A DNA stretch of 41,887 nucleotides, taken from NCBI RefSeq assembly GCF_001665295.1, contig NZ_LZSE01000112.1, positions 1-41,887 of the forward strand, given 5' to 3'. The DNA comes from Mycobacterium sp. 1554424.7. GTDB lineage: Bacteria > Actinomycetota > Actinomycetes > Mycobacteriales > Mycobacteriaceae. Positions 1 to 7,605 of this stretch are shown here, one piece after another (within the stretch, counting starts at the first letter, position 1; every line of letters starts with the position of its first letter). Under the pieces are notes generated by a model, which was not told the DNA's origin, made no database searches, and saw only the letters and a program-made list of their open reading frames with translations. The translations under genes and the position numbers were made by a program.

Positions 1-298
1 GTAGTTGCCGAAGCCGACGTTGCCGAAGCCGAAGTTGTTGTTGCCGGCATTGCCCATGCCGAAGTTCTGGCCCGAGGTGCTGGTGGCGCCGGTGTTTCCG
101 AACCCGACGTTGCCGAAGCCCGCGTTGCCGGAGCCGAAGTTGTTGTTGCCGGTGTTCCCGGCGCCGACATTCTGATTGCCGATGTTCCCGCCGCCCGCGT
201 TCTGGTTGCCGGTGTTGCCGGTGCCGGCGTTCTGGTTGCCGGTGTTGCCGGTGCCGAGGTTGGCGTTGCCGAGGTTGCCGATTCCGAGGCTGGGCAGG
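1..298 (-). pseudogene. PPE-MPTR protein fragment, minus strand, open at window edge
   Basis: Read on the minus strand, this stretch translates without a stop as typical MPTR repeats of the NxGxGN kind ([27 protein letters not shown]), preceded by [14 protein letters not shown]. It runs off the left edge of the window, so the 3' part is unseen. No PPE domain lies upstream: around base 300 the sequence switches to MPTR repeats coded on the opposite strand. The proline/leucine-rich plus-strand translation of this stretch is only the antisense of the repeats and is not a PPE N-terminus. It is either a real remnant left by rearrangement or an assembly fault in repetitive sequence. Confidence 0.7.
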
Positions 299-346
299 GT
301 CTGCAACAACAACTTCGGCTTCGGAAACGTCGGCAACGGCAACTAC
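1..346. repeat. Inverted repeat flanking the MPTR strand switch
   Basis: The reverse complement of bases 1-44 matches bases 303-346 at 41 of 44 positions. Both read as coding sequence for [10 protein letters not shown]-type repeats. The arms enclose about 258 bp of minus-strand MPTR. This arrangement could arise by inversion through MPTR repeats, could still be invertible, or could be a misassembly. Confidence 0.7.
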
Positions 347-1168
347 GGCGGCGGAAACATCGGCAAGGCGAACATCGGCGGCGGCAACACCGGCAACAAC
401 GACGTCGGCTTCGGGCTCACCGGCAGCAACCAAATCGGTATCGGGAACACCTATTTCGACAGGGCGACCAACCAGCTCCATCTCGGCGGGCTGAACTCGG
501 GCACCGGCAACATCGGCTTCGGAAACTCCGGCACCAACAACATCGGCTTCTTCAACTCCGGTGACGGGAACATCGGGGTCTTCAACTCGGGCAGCAATAC
601 GCTGTCGCCGCTGAACCACTTCAACAACTTCGGCTTCGGGAACTCGGGCAGCAACAACGTCGGCCTGGGCAACTCGGGCCTCGGAAACACGGGCATCGGG
701 AACGCGTGGGAGTCCAACACCGGCTTCGGGAACTCCGGCGCCCAGAACACCGGCTTCGGTAACGCGGGCGTCGACAACACGGGCAGCTCGAATTCGGGCA
801 ACCTCAACACCGGTGACGGGAATTCGGGTTTCATCAACACCGGCTTCTGGAATTCGGGCAACGTGAACACGGGCGTCGGGTTCACCACCAACAGCGGGCT
901 GACCACCTCGGGCTTGGGCAACACCGGCGACGACGTCTCGGGCTTCTTCAACACGGCAAGCGGGCCGGGCTTCAACGGCTTCATTTCCGGCTTCTTCAAT
1001 TCGGCCACCGGCGGCAGCTTCGCCAGCTACCACGTTTCGGGCTTTGGCAACCACGCCATCCCGGACAGCCAAAACATCTTCTTGTCCGGTGTCAGCGGCT
1101 ACGACTCGGGCTTCTTCAACGTGGGCACCACGGTGTCGGGTCTATTTGGCCTGAGCCGGTTGCCGTAA
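302..1168 (+). pseudogene. PPE-MPTR C-terminal fragment lacking the PPE domain
   Basis: From base 302 the plus strand encodes continuous MPTR pentapeptide-type repeats ([36 protein letters not shown]) and ends in a normal tail SGLFGLSRLP followed by TAA. MPTR-class PPE proteins should start with a PPE domain of about 180 residues. None is present, and the codons before base 302 in this frame are antisense of minus-strand MPTR. The body and C-terminus are therefore intact but the gene has no proper start. From memory, M. tuberculosis has PPE64 (Rv3558) in this orientation just before Rv3559c, so this may derive from that locus. The tail is paralogous to that of the mini-PPE at 1570-1986. Confidence 0.75.
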
Positions 1169-1569
1169 CGAGACCGAGCCGAACTCTCGTAGCTGAAAGG
1201 ACGGGGTGGGAGAAGAATCACTTGCAGGGCAACATATTCGACAGTAAATGGCTAAGCCCATGAAGCTCAATGTTGCCGATGCTTCTGGCCCGCGGGATCT
1301 TCTATGCGCAATGTGGCAGTGAAGGGCCCCAAACAGGAACGCGAGATGACCGTCAGGTTGCGATCTCACTCGTCGTGAGTAATCAGCGGGCATTCTCACT
1401 GAAACACACGCGGTTCTCGCCGCGTCGTTGTAGCGTCCCCACCGTGGGGACCCGCCCGATTAGAAACGACCAAGGGCCACTGGATTAAGACCCGGGTCGT
1501 TTCCGACCGTGCCCCGCATATATCAGTGGTTTGCCGTCGCGGTTGCTGCAGGGTCAGAAGGTCACGGTA
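1169..1569. other. Intergenic region between PPE remnants; probable upstream region of the mini-PPE
   Basis: These 401 bp hold no gene I can support. The short open frames here show no family resemblance. There is one clear structure: a perfect 9-bp inverted repeat, GAAACGACC at 1463-1471 and GGTCGTTTC at 1495-1503, with a 23-base loop. An AGAAGG ribosome-binding site at about 1556-1561 lies 8 bases before the ATG at 1570. The region therefore looks like the promoter and 5' region of the next PPE gene. Confidence 0.5.
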
Positions 1570-1986
1570 ATGAGCTTTATGGTGCTGCCGCCGGAGATCA
1601 ACACGGGCATGTGGAACTCGGGCAACACGAACACCGGTGTCGGGTTCATCACCGACTCCGGGCTCCCCAACTCGGGTTTCGGCAACACCGGGGCCGGAAT
1701 CTCGGGCTTCTTCAATACCGGCGGCGGCAATGGGCTGCACTCGATCTCGGGCTTCTTGAACTCGGCCACCGGCGGCGGCACCAACGCGAACCTATCCGGC
1801 ATTGGAAACGCGATCAACGTGGCCAACCCCGGCGGTTCGAATTTCGGCATGTCAGGCTTCTTCAACACCGGCCTCCCGACGGCGATCCACGCGGTTGGAG
1901 GACAGCTCGGCGCCGATTCGGGCATCGGGAACAGGGGAAGTTTCCTGTCGGGCCTGTTCAGCCTCGGACTGTTGCTGGTGCCTTAG
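1570..1986 (+). CDS. Mini-PPE protein: PPE N-terminal signature fused to MPTR tail
   Basis: This 138-residue frame begins MSFMVLPPEIN, the conserved opening of PPE proteins, and has an AGAAGG ribosome-binding site 8 bases upstream. It passes directly into MPTR-tail sequence (TGMWNSGNTNTGVGF, SGFFNTGGGN, SGFLNSATGG) and ends SGLFSLGLLLVP followed by TAG. The roughly 170 remaining residues of a PPE domain and most of an MPTR body are missing, with the frame kept. The join falls at codons for Ile-Asn (atcaac). The neighbouring fragment has the matching FINTGFWNSGN at the same place in its tail, which suggests recombination between short repeats. PPE proteins usually pair with a PE partner and are exported by type VII secretion; this one lacks the helices needed for pairing. 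It could be a translated relic or an assembly artefact. Confidence 0.6.
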   Translation: MSFMVLPPEINTGMWNSGNTNTGVGFITDSGLPNSGFGNTGAGISGFFNTGGGNGLHSISGFLNSATGGGTNANLSGIGNAINVANPGGSNFGMSGFFNTGLPTAIHAVGGQLGADSGIGNRGSFLSGLFSLGLLLVP

Positions 1987-1995
1987 CCGATCGGT

Positions 1996-2784
1996 TCACG
2001 GGTGCTGGCTGGAGACCGAAATCACCTCTCCGGTCAGGTAACTCGAGTAGTCGCTGGCCAGAAACGCTATGGTGGAAGCGATTTCCCACGGCTCGGCGGC
2101 GCGGCCGAACGCCTCGTCGGCCGACAGCCGGTCCAGCAGGTCGGCCGAGGTCGTCTTGTCCAGGAACTTGTGCCGCGCGATGCTGGGCGACACGGCGTTG
2201 ATCCGGACGCCGTACTCGACGGCTTCTATTGCGCTGCAACGGGTTAGCGCCATCACGCCGGCCTTGGCGGCGGCGTAGTGCGACTGGGAATGCTGGGCGC
2301 GCCAGCCAAGAACGCTGGCGTTGTTGACGATCACCCCGCCGTGCTTGGCGTCACGGAAATACCGCAGCGCCGCGCGGGTGGCGCGGAACACCGACGTCAG
2401 CGTGACGTCGAGGACGCGGTCCCACTCGTCGTCGGTCATGTCGACCACCGGAGTCTGCCCGCCCAGCCCGGCGTTGTTGACCAGCACGTCGAGGCGGCCC
2501 ATCCGCGCGGTAGTGGAATCGATGAGGGCGTCGACCTGGGCGGTGGACGTCACGTCGCACACCACTTTCTCGACCCGGCCCAGGCCGAGCGAGGCGAGCT
2601 CGTCGGCGGTCTCCCCCAGCCGTCGCTCGTGGTGATCCGACACCACCACGTCCGCACCCTCGGCGAGGGCGCGTCGGGCGGTGGCCGACCCGATGCCGGT
2701 GCCGGCGGCCGCTGTGACGACGACCACCTTGCCTTCCAGAAGCCCGTGTCCGGCAACCTCTTTCGGCGCTTCGGACAGACTCAT
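1996..2784 (-). CDS. ipdF: Short-chain dehydrogenase of steroid C/D-ring catabolism (Rv3559c/IpdF-like)
   Basis: This NAD(P)-dependent oxidoreductase of the SDR family has 262 residues. A Rossmann nucleotide-binding motif lies near residues 24-32 (TAAAGTGIG), NNAG at 103-106, a catalytic Ser at 157 and YAAAK with Tyr170 and Lys174. The ATG at 2784 gives the usual length and overlaps the fadE30 stop codon by 4 bases (ATGA), so the two genes are translationally coupled. A longer open frame upstream only reads antisense through fadE30. Its place beside fadE30, fadD3 and a KstR2 box fits the H37Rv Rv3559c gene, which I recall as ipdF, acting on hydroxylated HIP intermediates. The family and context are clear; the exact substrate is from memory. 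Confidence 0.85.
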   Translation of the reverse strand: MSLSEAPKEVAGHGLLEGKVVVVTAAAGTGIGSATARRALAEGADVVVSDHHERRLGETADELASLGLGRVEKVVCDVTSTAQVDALIDSTTARMGRLDVLVNNAGLGGQTPVVDMTDDEWDRVLDVTLTSVFRATRAALRYFRDAKHGGVIVNNASVLGWRAQHSQSHYAAAKAGVMALTRCSAIEAVEYGVRINAVSPSIARHKFLDKTTSADLLDRLSADEAFGRAAEPWEIASTIAFLASDYSSYLTGEVISVSSQHP

Positions 2785-3929
2785 CCCTTGACCTCCCTGG
2801 GCAGGCCGAGCACCCGCTCGGCGATGATGTTGCGCTGGATCTCGTTGGACCCGCCGTAGATGGTGTCGGCGCGGGTGAACAGGAACAGCCGCTGCCACTC
2901 GTCGAATTCCCCATCCGACAGCGTCATTGAAGGCCTGCCGATGATGTCCATCGCCAGCTCGCCCAGATCGCGATGCCAGTTGGCCCACAACAGCTTCGAC
3001 ACGTTGTCCTGGCCGGGCTGCTCGACGTCCATCGTGGCCAGCGCGTACGAGCGCATCGCCCGCAAGCCGGTCCACGCCCGCGTCAGGCGCTCGCGGATGA
3101 ACGGGTCGTCGGCGGCGCCGTTGCGTTGCGCGAGCTCGGCCAGGTTGGAAAGCTCACGGGCATAACGGATTTGCTGCCCCAGCGTCGAGACGCCGCGCTC
3201 GAAGGTCAGCGTTCCCATCGCAACGCGCCAGCCGTCGCCGGGCTGGCCCACCACCAACGAAGCGTCCGTGCGGGCGTCGTCGAAGAACACCTCGTTGAAT
3301 TCCGCGGTGCCGGTGATCTGGACGATCGGCCGGACCTGCACGCCGGGCTGGTCCAGCGGCACCAGCAGGTACGACAGACCGGCGTGCCGCTTGGAGCCCT
3401 TCTCGGTGCGCGCCACCACGAAGCACCACTGCGAAAGATGCGCGAGCGACGTCCACACCTTCTGCCCGTTGATCACCCACTGGTCGCCGTCGAGCTCTGC
3501 GGTCGTCGACACGTTGGCCAGGTCGCTGCCGGCGCCGGGCTCGGAATAGCCCTGACACCACAGCTCGGTGACGTCGAGGATGCGCGGCAGGAAGCGCTGC
3601 TGCTGCTCGGGGGTCCCGAACGCGATCAACGTCGGCCCGAGCAATTCCTCGCCGAAGTGGTTGACCTTGTCCGGCGCGTCCGCCTTCGCGTACTCCTCGT
3701 AGAACGCCACCCGGTGCGCGGTCGATAGCCCGCGCCCGCCGTGCTCGACCGGCCAGCCCAGGCAGGTCAGTCCGGCCTTGGCAAGGTGTTGGTTCCACGC
3801 CCGGCGCTCCTCGAACGCCTCGTGCTCCCGCCCGGGCCCGCCCAGGCCCTTGAGAGCTGCGAATTCGCCGACCAGATTGTCGGCGAGCCACTGGCGGACC
3901 TCCGCCCGGAACTCCTCGACGTCCTGCAT
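2781..3929 (-). CDS. fadE30: Acyl-CoA dehydrogenase FadE30
   Basis: This FAD-dependent acyl-CoA dehydrogenase of 382 residues carries the family features: WCQGYSEPGAGSDLA in the middle domain, INGQKVWTSLAH in the beta-barrel region, and the C-terminal IYGGSNEIQRNIIAERVLG signature. In mycobacteria FadE30 oxidises HIP-CoA-type intermediates formed from steroid rings C and D. It is the first gene leftward from the shared intergenic region. Its ATG at 3929 lies 17 bases from a perfect KstR2 half-palindrome pair (3947-3960), and its stop overlaps the SDR start. Regulation by KstR2 is therefore expected. Length and gene order match H37Rv Rv3560c as I recall it. Confidence 0.93.
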   Translation of the reverse strand: MQDVEEFRAEVRQWLADNLVGEFAALKGLGGPGREHEAFEERRAWNQHLAKAGLTCLGWPVEHGGRGLSTAHRVAFYEEYAKADAPDKVNHFGEELLGPTLIAFGTPEQQQRFLPRILDVTELWCQGYSEPGAGSDLANVSTTAELDGDQWVINGQKVWTSLAHLSQWCFVVARTEKGSKRHAGLSYLLVPLDQPGVQVRPIVQITGTAEFNEVFFDDARTDASLVVGQPGDGWRVAMGTLTFERGVSTLGQQIRYARELSNLAELAQRNGAADDPFIRERLTRAWTGLRAMRSYALATMDVEQPGQDNVSKLLWANWHRDLGELAMDIIGRPSMTLSDGEFDEWQRLFLFTRADTIYGGSNEIQRNIIAERVLGLPREVKG

Positions 3930-3946
3930 GCCCTGTAGGCTAACCT

Positions 3947-3960
3947 ACCAAGCACTTGCT
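3947..3960. promoter_or_regulatory. KstR2 operator
   Basis: The sequence ACCAAGCACTTGCT fits the published KstR2 consensus AnCAAGnnCTTGnT at every fixed position. It lies in the intergenic region between the divergent fadE30 and fadD3 genes. KstR2 is a TetR-family repressor released by HIP-CoA. The site should control both the fadE30-SDR and the fadD3-fadE31-32-33-aspB transcripts. Confidence 0.9.
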
Positions 3961-4033
3961 TTGTCAGCCTGGCGACGATGCGCGCGGCGCGGCGGCGCGC
4001 GGAGGAGCCGGTCCATAGGACGAGGAGCATTCA

Positions 4034-4573
4034 ATGTCCACCGATCCCCGCACCGTGCCCGCGGCGCTGGATCGTTTGGCGCACCAGCTTCCCGACCACG
4101 ACGCCCTGATCACCGACGACCGATCCTTCCCGTCCGCGGCGCTTCGTGACGAGGTGCACCGGGCGACGGCCGCCCTCATCGCACTGGGGGTGCGGGCCGG
4201 GGACCGGGTTGCCATCTGGTCGCCGAACACCTGGCGCTGGGTGGTGGCCTGCCTGGCGATTCACCACGCCGGGGCCGCCATGGTGCCGCTGAACACCCGA
4301 TACACGGCCGAAGAAGCCAGCGACGTCCTGGCCCGGATGGACGGGGTGGCCGACGCCGCGGTGATCGGGGTCCCCGACCAACGACTGGGGGAGGTGGGGC
4401 GCGTGTTCGTGGTGCCCCGGCCCGGCGCGCACCTCGACGAGCAATCGGTGATCGCTTACACCCGAGAGCATTTGGCGAACTTCAAGGCACCGCGCTCGGT
4501 GCGGTTCGTCGACGAGCTGCCGCGCAACGCCGGCGGCAAGGTGGTCAAACCACAACTGCGAGAGTTGGCCTGA
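4034..4573 (+). pseudogene. fadD3: fadD3 (HIP-CoA synthetase) with large in-frame internal deletion
   Basis: FadD3 activates the C/D-ring propionate HIP with CoA and ATP and is normally about 500 residues long. This frame has 179. Residues 1 to about 101 are the normal N-terminus (GVRAGDRVAIWSPNTW, MVPLNTRYTAEEASDVLAR). From about residue 98 the sequence is the C-terminal lid domain (MDGVADAAVIGVPDQRLGE, ANFKAPRSVRFVDELPRN, GGKVVKPQL with the A10 Lys169). The ATP-binding P-loop, the YGxTE motif, the TGD motif and the RxKD hinge are all absent. Both sides of the join carry the codons for VLAR in intact FadD3 as I remember it, so deletion between short direct repeats is likely. The frame is kept, so downstream fadE31 (2-base gap) may still be translated. 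The product cannot be an active ligase. A sequencing or assembly fault is the alternative. Confidence 0.9.
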
Positions 4574-4574
4574 A

Positions 4575-5708
4575 TTGGACCTGCAACTAGACGACGAGAC
4601 GCTGGCCTTCCAAGCCGAGGTGCGCGACTTCCTCGCGGCCAACGCCGATTCGATCCCGACGAAGTCCTACGACAACGCCGAAGGCTTTGCACAGCACCGG
4701 CTTTGGGACCGGGTGCTGTTCGACGCCGGCCTGTCGGTGCTCACCTGGCCCAAGAAGTACGGCGGCCGCGACGCGCCGCTGCTGCACTGGGTGGTGTTCG
4801 AGGAGGAGTACTTTCGCGCCGGGGCACCCGGTAGGGCCAGCGCCAACGGGACCTCGATGCTGGCCCCGACGCTGTTCGCGCACGGCACCTCCGAGCAGCT
4901 CGACCGGATCCTGCCGAAAATGGCGAGCGGCGAACAGATCTGGGCGCAGGCCTGGTCGGAGCCCGAATCCGGCAGCGATCTGGCGTCGCTGCGGTCCACC
5001 GCCACCCGAACCGACGGCGGCTGGCTGCTCAACGGGCAGAAGATCTGGAGCTCGCGGGCCCCGTTCGCCGAGATGGGATTCGGCCTGTTCCGCTCCGACC
5101 CCGACGCCGAGCGGCACAACGGCCTGACTTACCTCATGTTCGACCTCAAGGCGAAGGGCGTGACCGTGCGGCCGATCGTCCAGCTCGGCGGCGACACCGG
5201 CTTCGGGGAGATCTTCCTCGACGACGTCTTCGTCCCCGACCAGGACGTGATCGGCACCCCGAACGACGGCTGGCGCGCCGCGATGAGCACGTCGAGCAAC
5301 GAGCGCGGCATGTCGCTGCGCAGCCCGGCGCGCTTCCTGGCCGCGGCGGAACGGTTGGTGCGGCTGTGGAAGGACCGCGGCTCCCCGGAGGCGTTCGCCG
5401 ACCGGGTCGCCGACGCGTGGATCGACGCGCAGGCCTACCGCCTGCAGACCTTCGGGACCGTGACCCGGCTGGCCGCCGGCGGCGAACTCGGCGCCGAATC
5501 GTCGGTGACCAAGGTGTTCTGGTCGGACCTCGACGTGGCCATACACCAGACCGCGCTCGATATCCTGGGTGCCGACGGAGAGCTGGCCGGCCCCTGGACC
5601 GACGGGCTGCTGTTTGCGCTCGGGGGGCCAATCTACGCCGGCACCAACGAAATTCAGCGCAACATCATCTCCGAACGGTTGTTGGGCCTGCCTCGAGAGA
5701 AGAAGTGA
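4575..5708 (+). CDS. fadE31: Acyl-CoA dehydrogenase FadE31
   Basis: This 377-residue acyl-CoA dehydrogenase of steroid C/D-ring degradation starts at a TTG just after the fadD3 stop (stop 4571-4573, start 4575). Family signatures include WAQAWSEPESGSDLASL, LNGQKIWSSRA and the C-terminal IYAGTNEIQRNIISERLLG. FadE31 is known to form heterotetramers with FadE32 and with FadE33, one chain supplying the catalytic base, and these act on HIP-derived CoA thioesters. The order fadD3-fadE31-fadE32-fadE33-aspB with overlapping ends indicates a single KstR2-controlled operon. Confidence 0.92.
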   Translation: MDLQLDDETLAFQAEVRDFLAANADSIPTKSYDNAEGFAQHRLWDRVLFDAGLSVLTWPKKYGGRDAPLLHWVVFEEEYFRAGAPGRASANGTSMLAPTLFAHGTSEQLDRILPKMASGEQIWAQAWSEPESGSDLASLRSTATRTDGGWLLNGQKIWSSRAPFAEMGFGLFRSDPDAERHNGLTYLMFDLKAKGVTVRPIVQLGGDTGFGEIFLDDVFVPDQDVIGTPNDGWRAAMSTSSNERGMSLRSPARFLAAAERLVRLWKDRGSPEAFADRVADAWIDAQAYRLQTFGTVTRLAAGGELGAESSVTKVFWSDLDVAIHQTALDILGADGELAGPWTDGLLFALGGPIYAGTNEIQRNIISERLLGLPREKK

Positions 5709-6655
5709 CCGTGGACTTCGCATTGGACGAACAGCAGCGCGACTTCGCCGCCAGCATCGACGCGGCGCTGGGCGCCGCGGACCTGCCGGGCGCGATCCGC
5801 GCGTGGTCCGCCGGCGAGACCTCGCCCGGCCGCAAGGTGTGGGAGCAGCTGGCCAATCTCGGCGTCACGGCGCTGGCCGTGCCGGAGAAATTCGACGGCA
5901 TCGAGGCCCATCCCGTCGACCTCGTGGTCGCCCTCGAACGCCTCGGGCGCTGGTGCGTTCCCGGCCCGGTGACCGAATCGGTCGCCGTTGCCCCGATATT
6001 GCTGGCGTCGGACGATCAGGCCGAGCGCTGCGCCGGCCTGGCTTCCGGTGAGCTCATCGCCACGGTCGCGCACCCGCCGCACACGCCGCGCGCCGTCGAC
6101 GCCGACGCGGCCGGGCTGGTGCTGCTGGCCGGCGACGACGGCGTCAGCCAAGCCGCACCAGGCGAACGGCACGAGTCCGTCGATCCCAGCCGGCGCCTCT
6201 ACGACGTCACGCCGACGGGCGAGGTTTGGCAAGCGGATGTCAAGCGCGCCTACGAATTCGGGGCTTTGGCCACCGCGGCGCAGCTGGTCGGCGCCGCCGA
6301 GGCCCTGCTGAACGGCGCCGTGGACTACGCCAAGCAGCGCAGCCAGTTCGGCCGGGTGATCGGTTCGTATCAGGCGATCAAGCACAAGCTGGCCGACGTG
6401 CACATCGCGATCGAGTTGGCCCGACCCCTGCTGTACGGGGCGGCCCTGTCGTTGGAGCCGCGCGACGTGAGCGCGGCGAAGGCGGCGGCGTCGGAGGCGG
6501 CCCTGCTGGCGGCGCGCGCGTCGCTGCAAACCCACGGCGCGATCGGGTTCACCCAGGAACACGACCTGTCGCTGTGGCTGCTGCGGGTGCAGGCACTACG
6601 CTCGGCCTGGGGCACTCCCGAGGCGCATCGCCGCCGAGTGCTGGAGGCGCTATGA
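5705..6655 (+). CDS. fadE32: Acyl-CoA dehydrogenase subunit FadE32
   Basis: This 316-residue short-type acyl-CoA dehydrogenase is a partner chain of FadE31 in a heterotetrameric enzyme. It opens VTVDFALDEQQRDFAASI and carries the C-terminal-half signature DYAKQRSQFGRVIGSYQAI and an HGAIGFTQEHDLSLW motif. I place the start at GTG 5705, which overlaps the fadE31 stop by 4 bases; GTG 5711 in the same frame is equally possible. The open frame extends upstream only as antisense-like sequence inside fadE31. It overlaps fadE33 by 4 bases (ATGA). The length agrees with H37Rv Rv3563. Confidence 0.9.
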   Translation: MTVDFALDEQQRDFAASIDAALGAADLPGAIRAWSAGETSPGRKVWEQLANLGVTALAVPEKFDGIEAHPVDLVVALERLGRWCVPGPVTESVAVAPILLASDDQAERCAGLASGELIATVAHPPHTPRAVDADAAGLVLLAGDDGVSQAAPGERHESVDPSRRLYDVTPTGEVWQADVKRAYEFGALATAAQLVGAAEALLNGAVDYAKQRSQFGRVIGSYQAIKHKLADVHIAIELARPLLYGAALSLEPRDVSAAKAAASEAALLAARASLQTHGAIGFTQEHDLSLWLLRVQALRSAWGTPEAHRRRVLEAL

Positions 6656-7605
6656 GCATGACTGAAGAACGGCAGCTGCTGCGCGAGACCGTCGCGGCCC
6701 TGGTCGCCAAGCACGCCGAACCGGCGGCGGTGCGCGCCGCGATGGAGTCCGAGCGGGGCTACGACGAGACGCTGTGGCGGCTGCTGTGTGAGCAGGTCGG
6801 CGCCGCCGCGCTGGTGATCCCAGAGGAGCTGGGCGGCGCGGGTGGCGAATTGGCCGACGCCGCTGCCGTTTTGCAGGAGCTGGGCCGGGCCCTGGTGCCC
6901 TCCCCGCTGCTGGGCACCACGCTGGCGGGGCTGGCGTTGCTCGCGGCGGCGGACCCGGACGCCGAAACCCTGACGGCGCTCGCCGAGGGCGCCTCGATCG
7001 GCGCGCTGGTGCTCGACCCCGACTACGTGGTCAACGGCGACAGCGCCGACGTCGTCGTCGCCGCCGCCGACGGCCGGCTCAGCAGGTGGACGCGTTTCAG
7101 CGCTCAGCCCGTCGCCACCATGGACCCCACCCGCCGCCTGGCCCGCGTGCGGCCCGACGAGACCGAACCGATCGGCGACGACCCGGGCATCGCGCACACC
7201 GCGGCCATCCTGGTGGCGGCCGAGCAGATCGGCGCCGCCGAACGCTGCCTGGAACTGACCGTCGAATACACCAAGAACCGGGTGCAATTCGGCCGCCCGA
7301 TCGGCAGCTTCCAGGCGCTCAAGCACCGGATGGCCGACCTGTACGTCACCGTCGCCGCGGCCAAGGCCGTCGTGTCCGACGCGTGCGACGACCCCACCCC
7401 GACCACCGCGGCCACCGCGCGCCTCGCCGCCACCGAGGCACTGAAAGCCGTTGCCGCCGAGGGGATTCAGCTGCACGGCGGCATCGCGATCACCTGGGAA
7501 CACGACATGCACCTGTACTTCAAACGCGCCCACGGCAGCGCGCAACTGCTCGACCCGCCGCGAGAGCTGCTGCGCCGACTGGAATCCGAAATCATCCCAA
7601 CGTGA
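6652..7605 (+). CDS. fadE33: Acyl-CoA dehydrogenase subunit FadE33
   Basis: This 317-residue acyl-CoA dehydrogenase chain, MSMTEERQLLRETVAALV, is paralogous to FadE32 and is the second known partner of FadE31. It shares EYTKNRVQFGRPIGSFQAL and the C-terminal HGGIAITWEHDMHLYFKRA motif. The ATG at 6652 overlaps the fadE32 stop codon, so translation is coupled. A second in-frame ATG at 6658 is possible. It overlaps aspB by 4 bases. Expected role: dehydrogenation of CoA thioesters from steroid rings C/D, under KstR2. Confidence 0.9.
   Translation: MSMTEERQLLRETVAALVAKHAEPAAVRAAMESERGYDETLWRLLCEQVGAAALVIPEELGGAGGELADAAAVLQELGRALVPSPLLGTTLAGLALLAAADPDAETLTALAEGASIGALVLDPDYVVNGDSADVVVAAADGRLSRWTRFSAQPVATMDPTRRLARVRPDETEPIGDDPGIAHTAAILVAAEQIGAAERCLELTVEYTKNRVQFGRPIGSFQALKHRMADLYVTVAAAKAVVSDACDDPTPTTAATARLAATEALKAVAAEGIQLHGGIAITWEHDMHLYFKRAHGSAQLLDPPRELLRRLESEIIPT

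Noticed and set aside
176-301. Plus-strand open frame starting at 176 with a proline- and leucine-rich N-terminus in front of the MPTR repeats
   Set aside because: The residues are the antisense reading of minus-strand MPTR codons and have no PPE features.
451-1008. Minus-strand open frame of 185 residues
   Set aside because: It is the antisense shadow of the plus-strand MPTR repeats, with the regular proline pattern expected from that.
1463-1503. 9-bp inverted repeat as a terminator of the first PPE fragment
   Set aside because: It lies about 300 bases after the stop with a 23-base loop, so the role is unclear; kept only as a structure in the intergenic entry.
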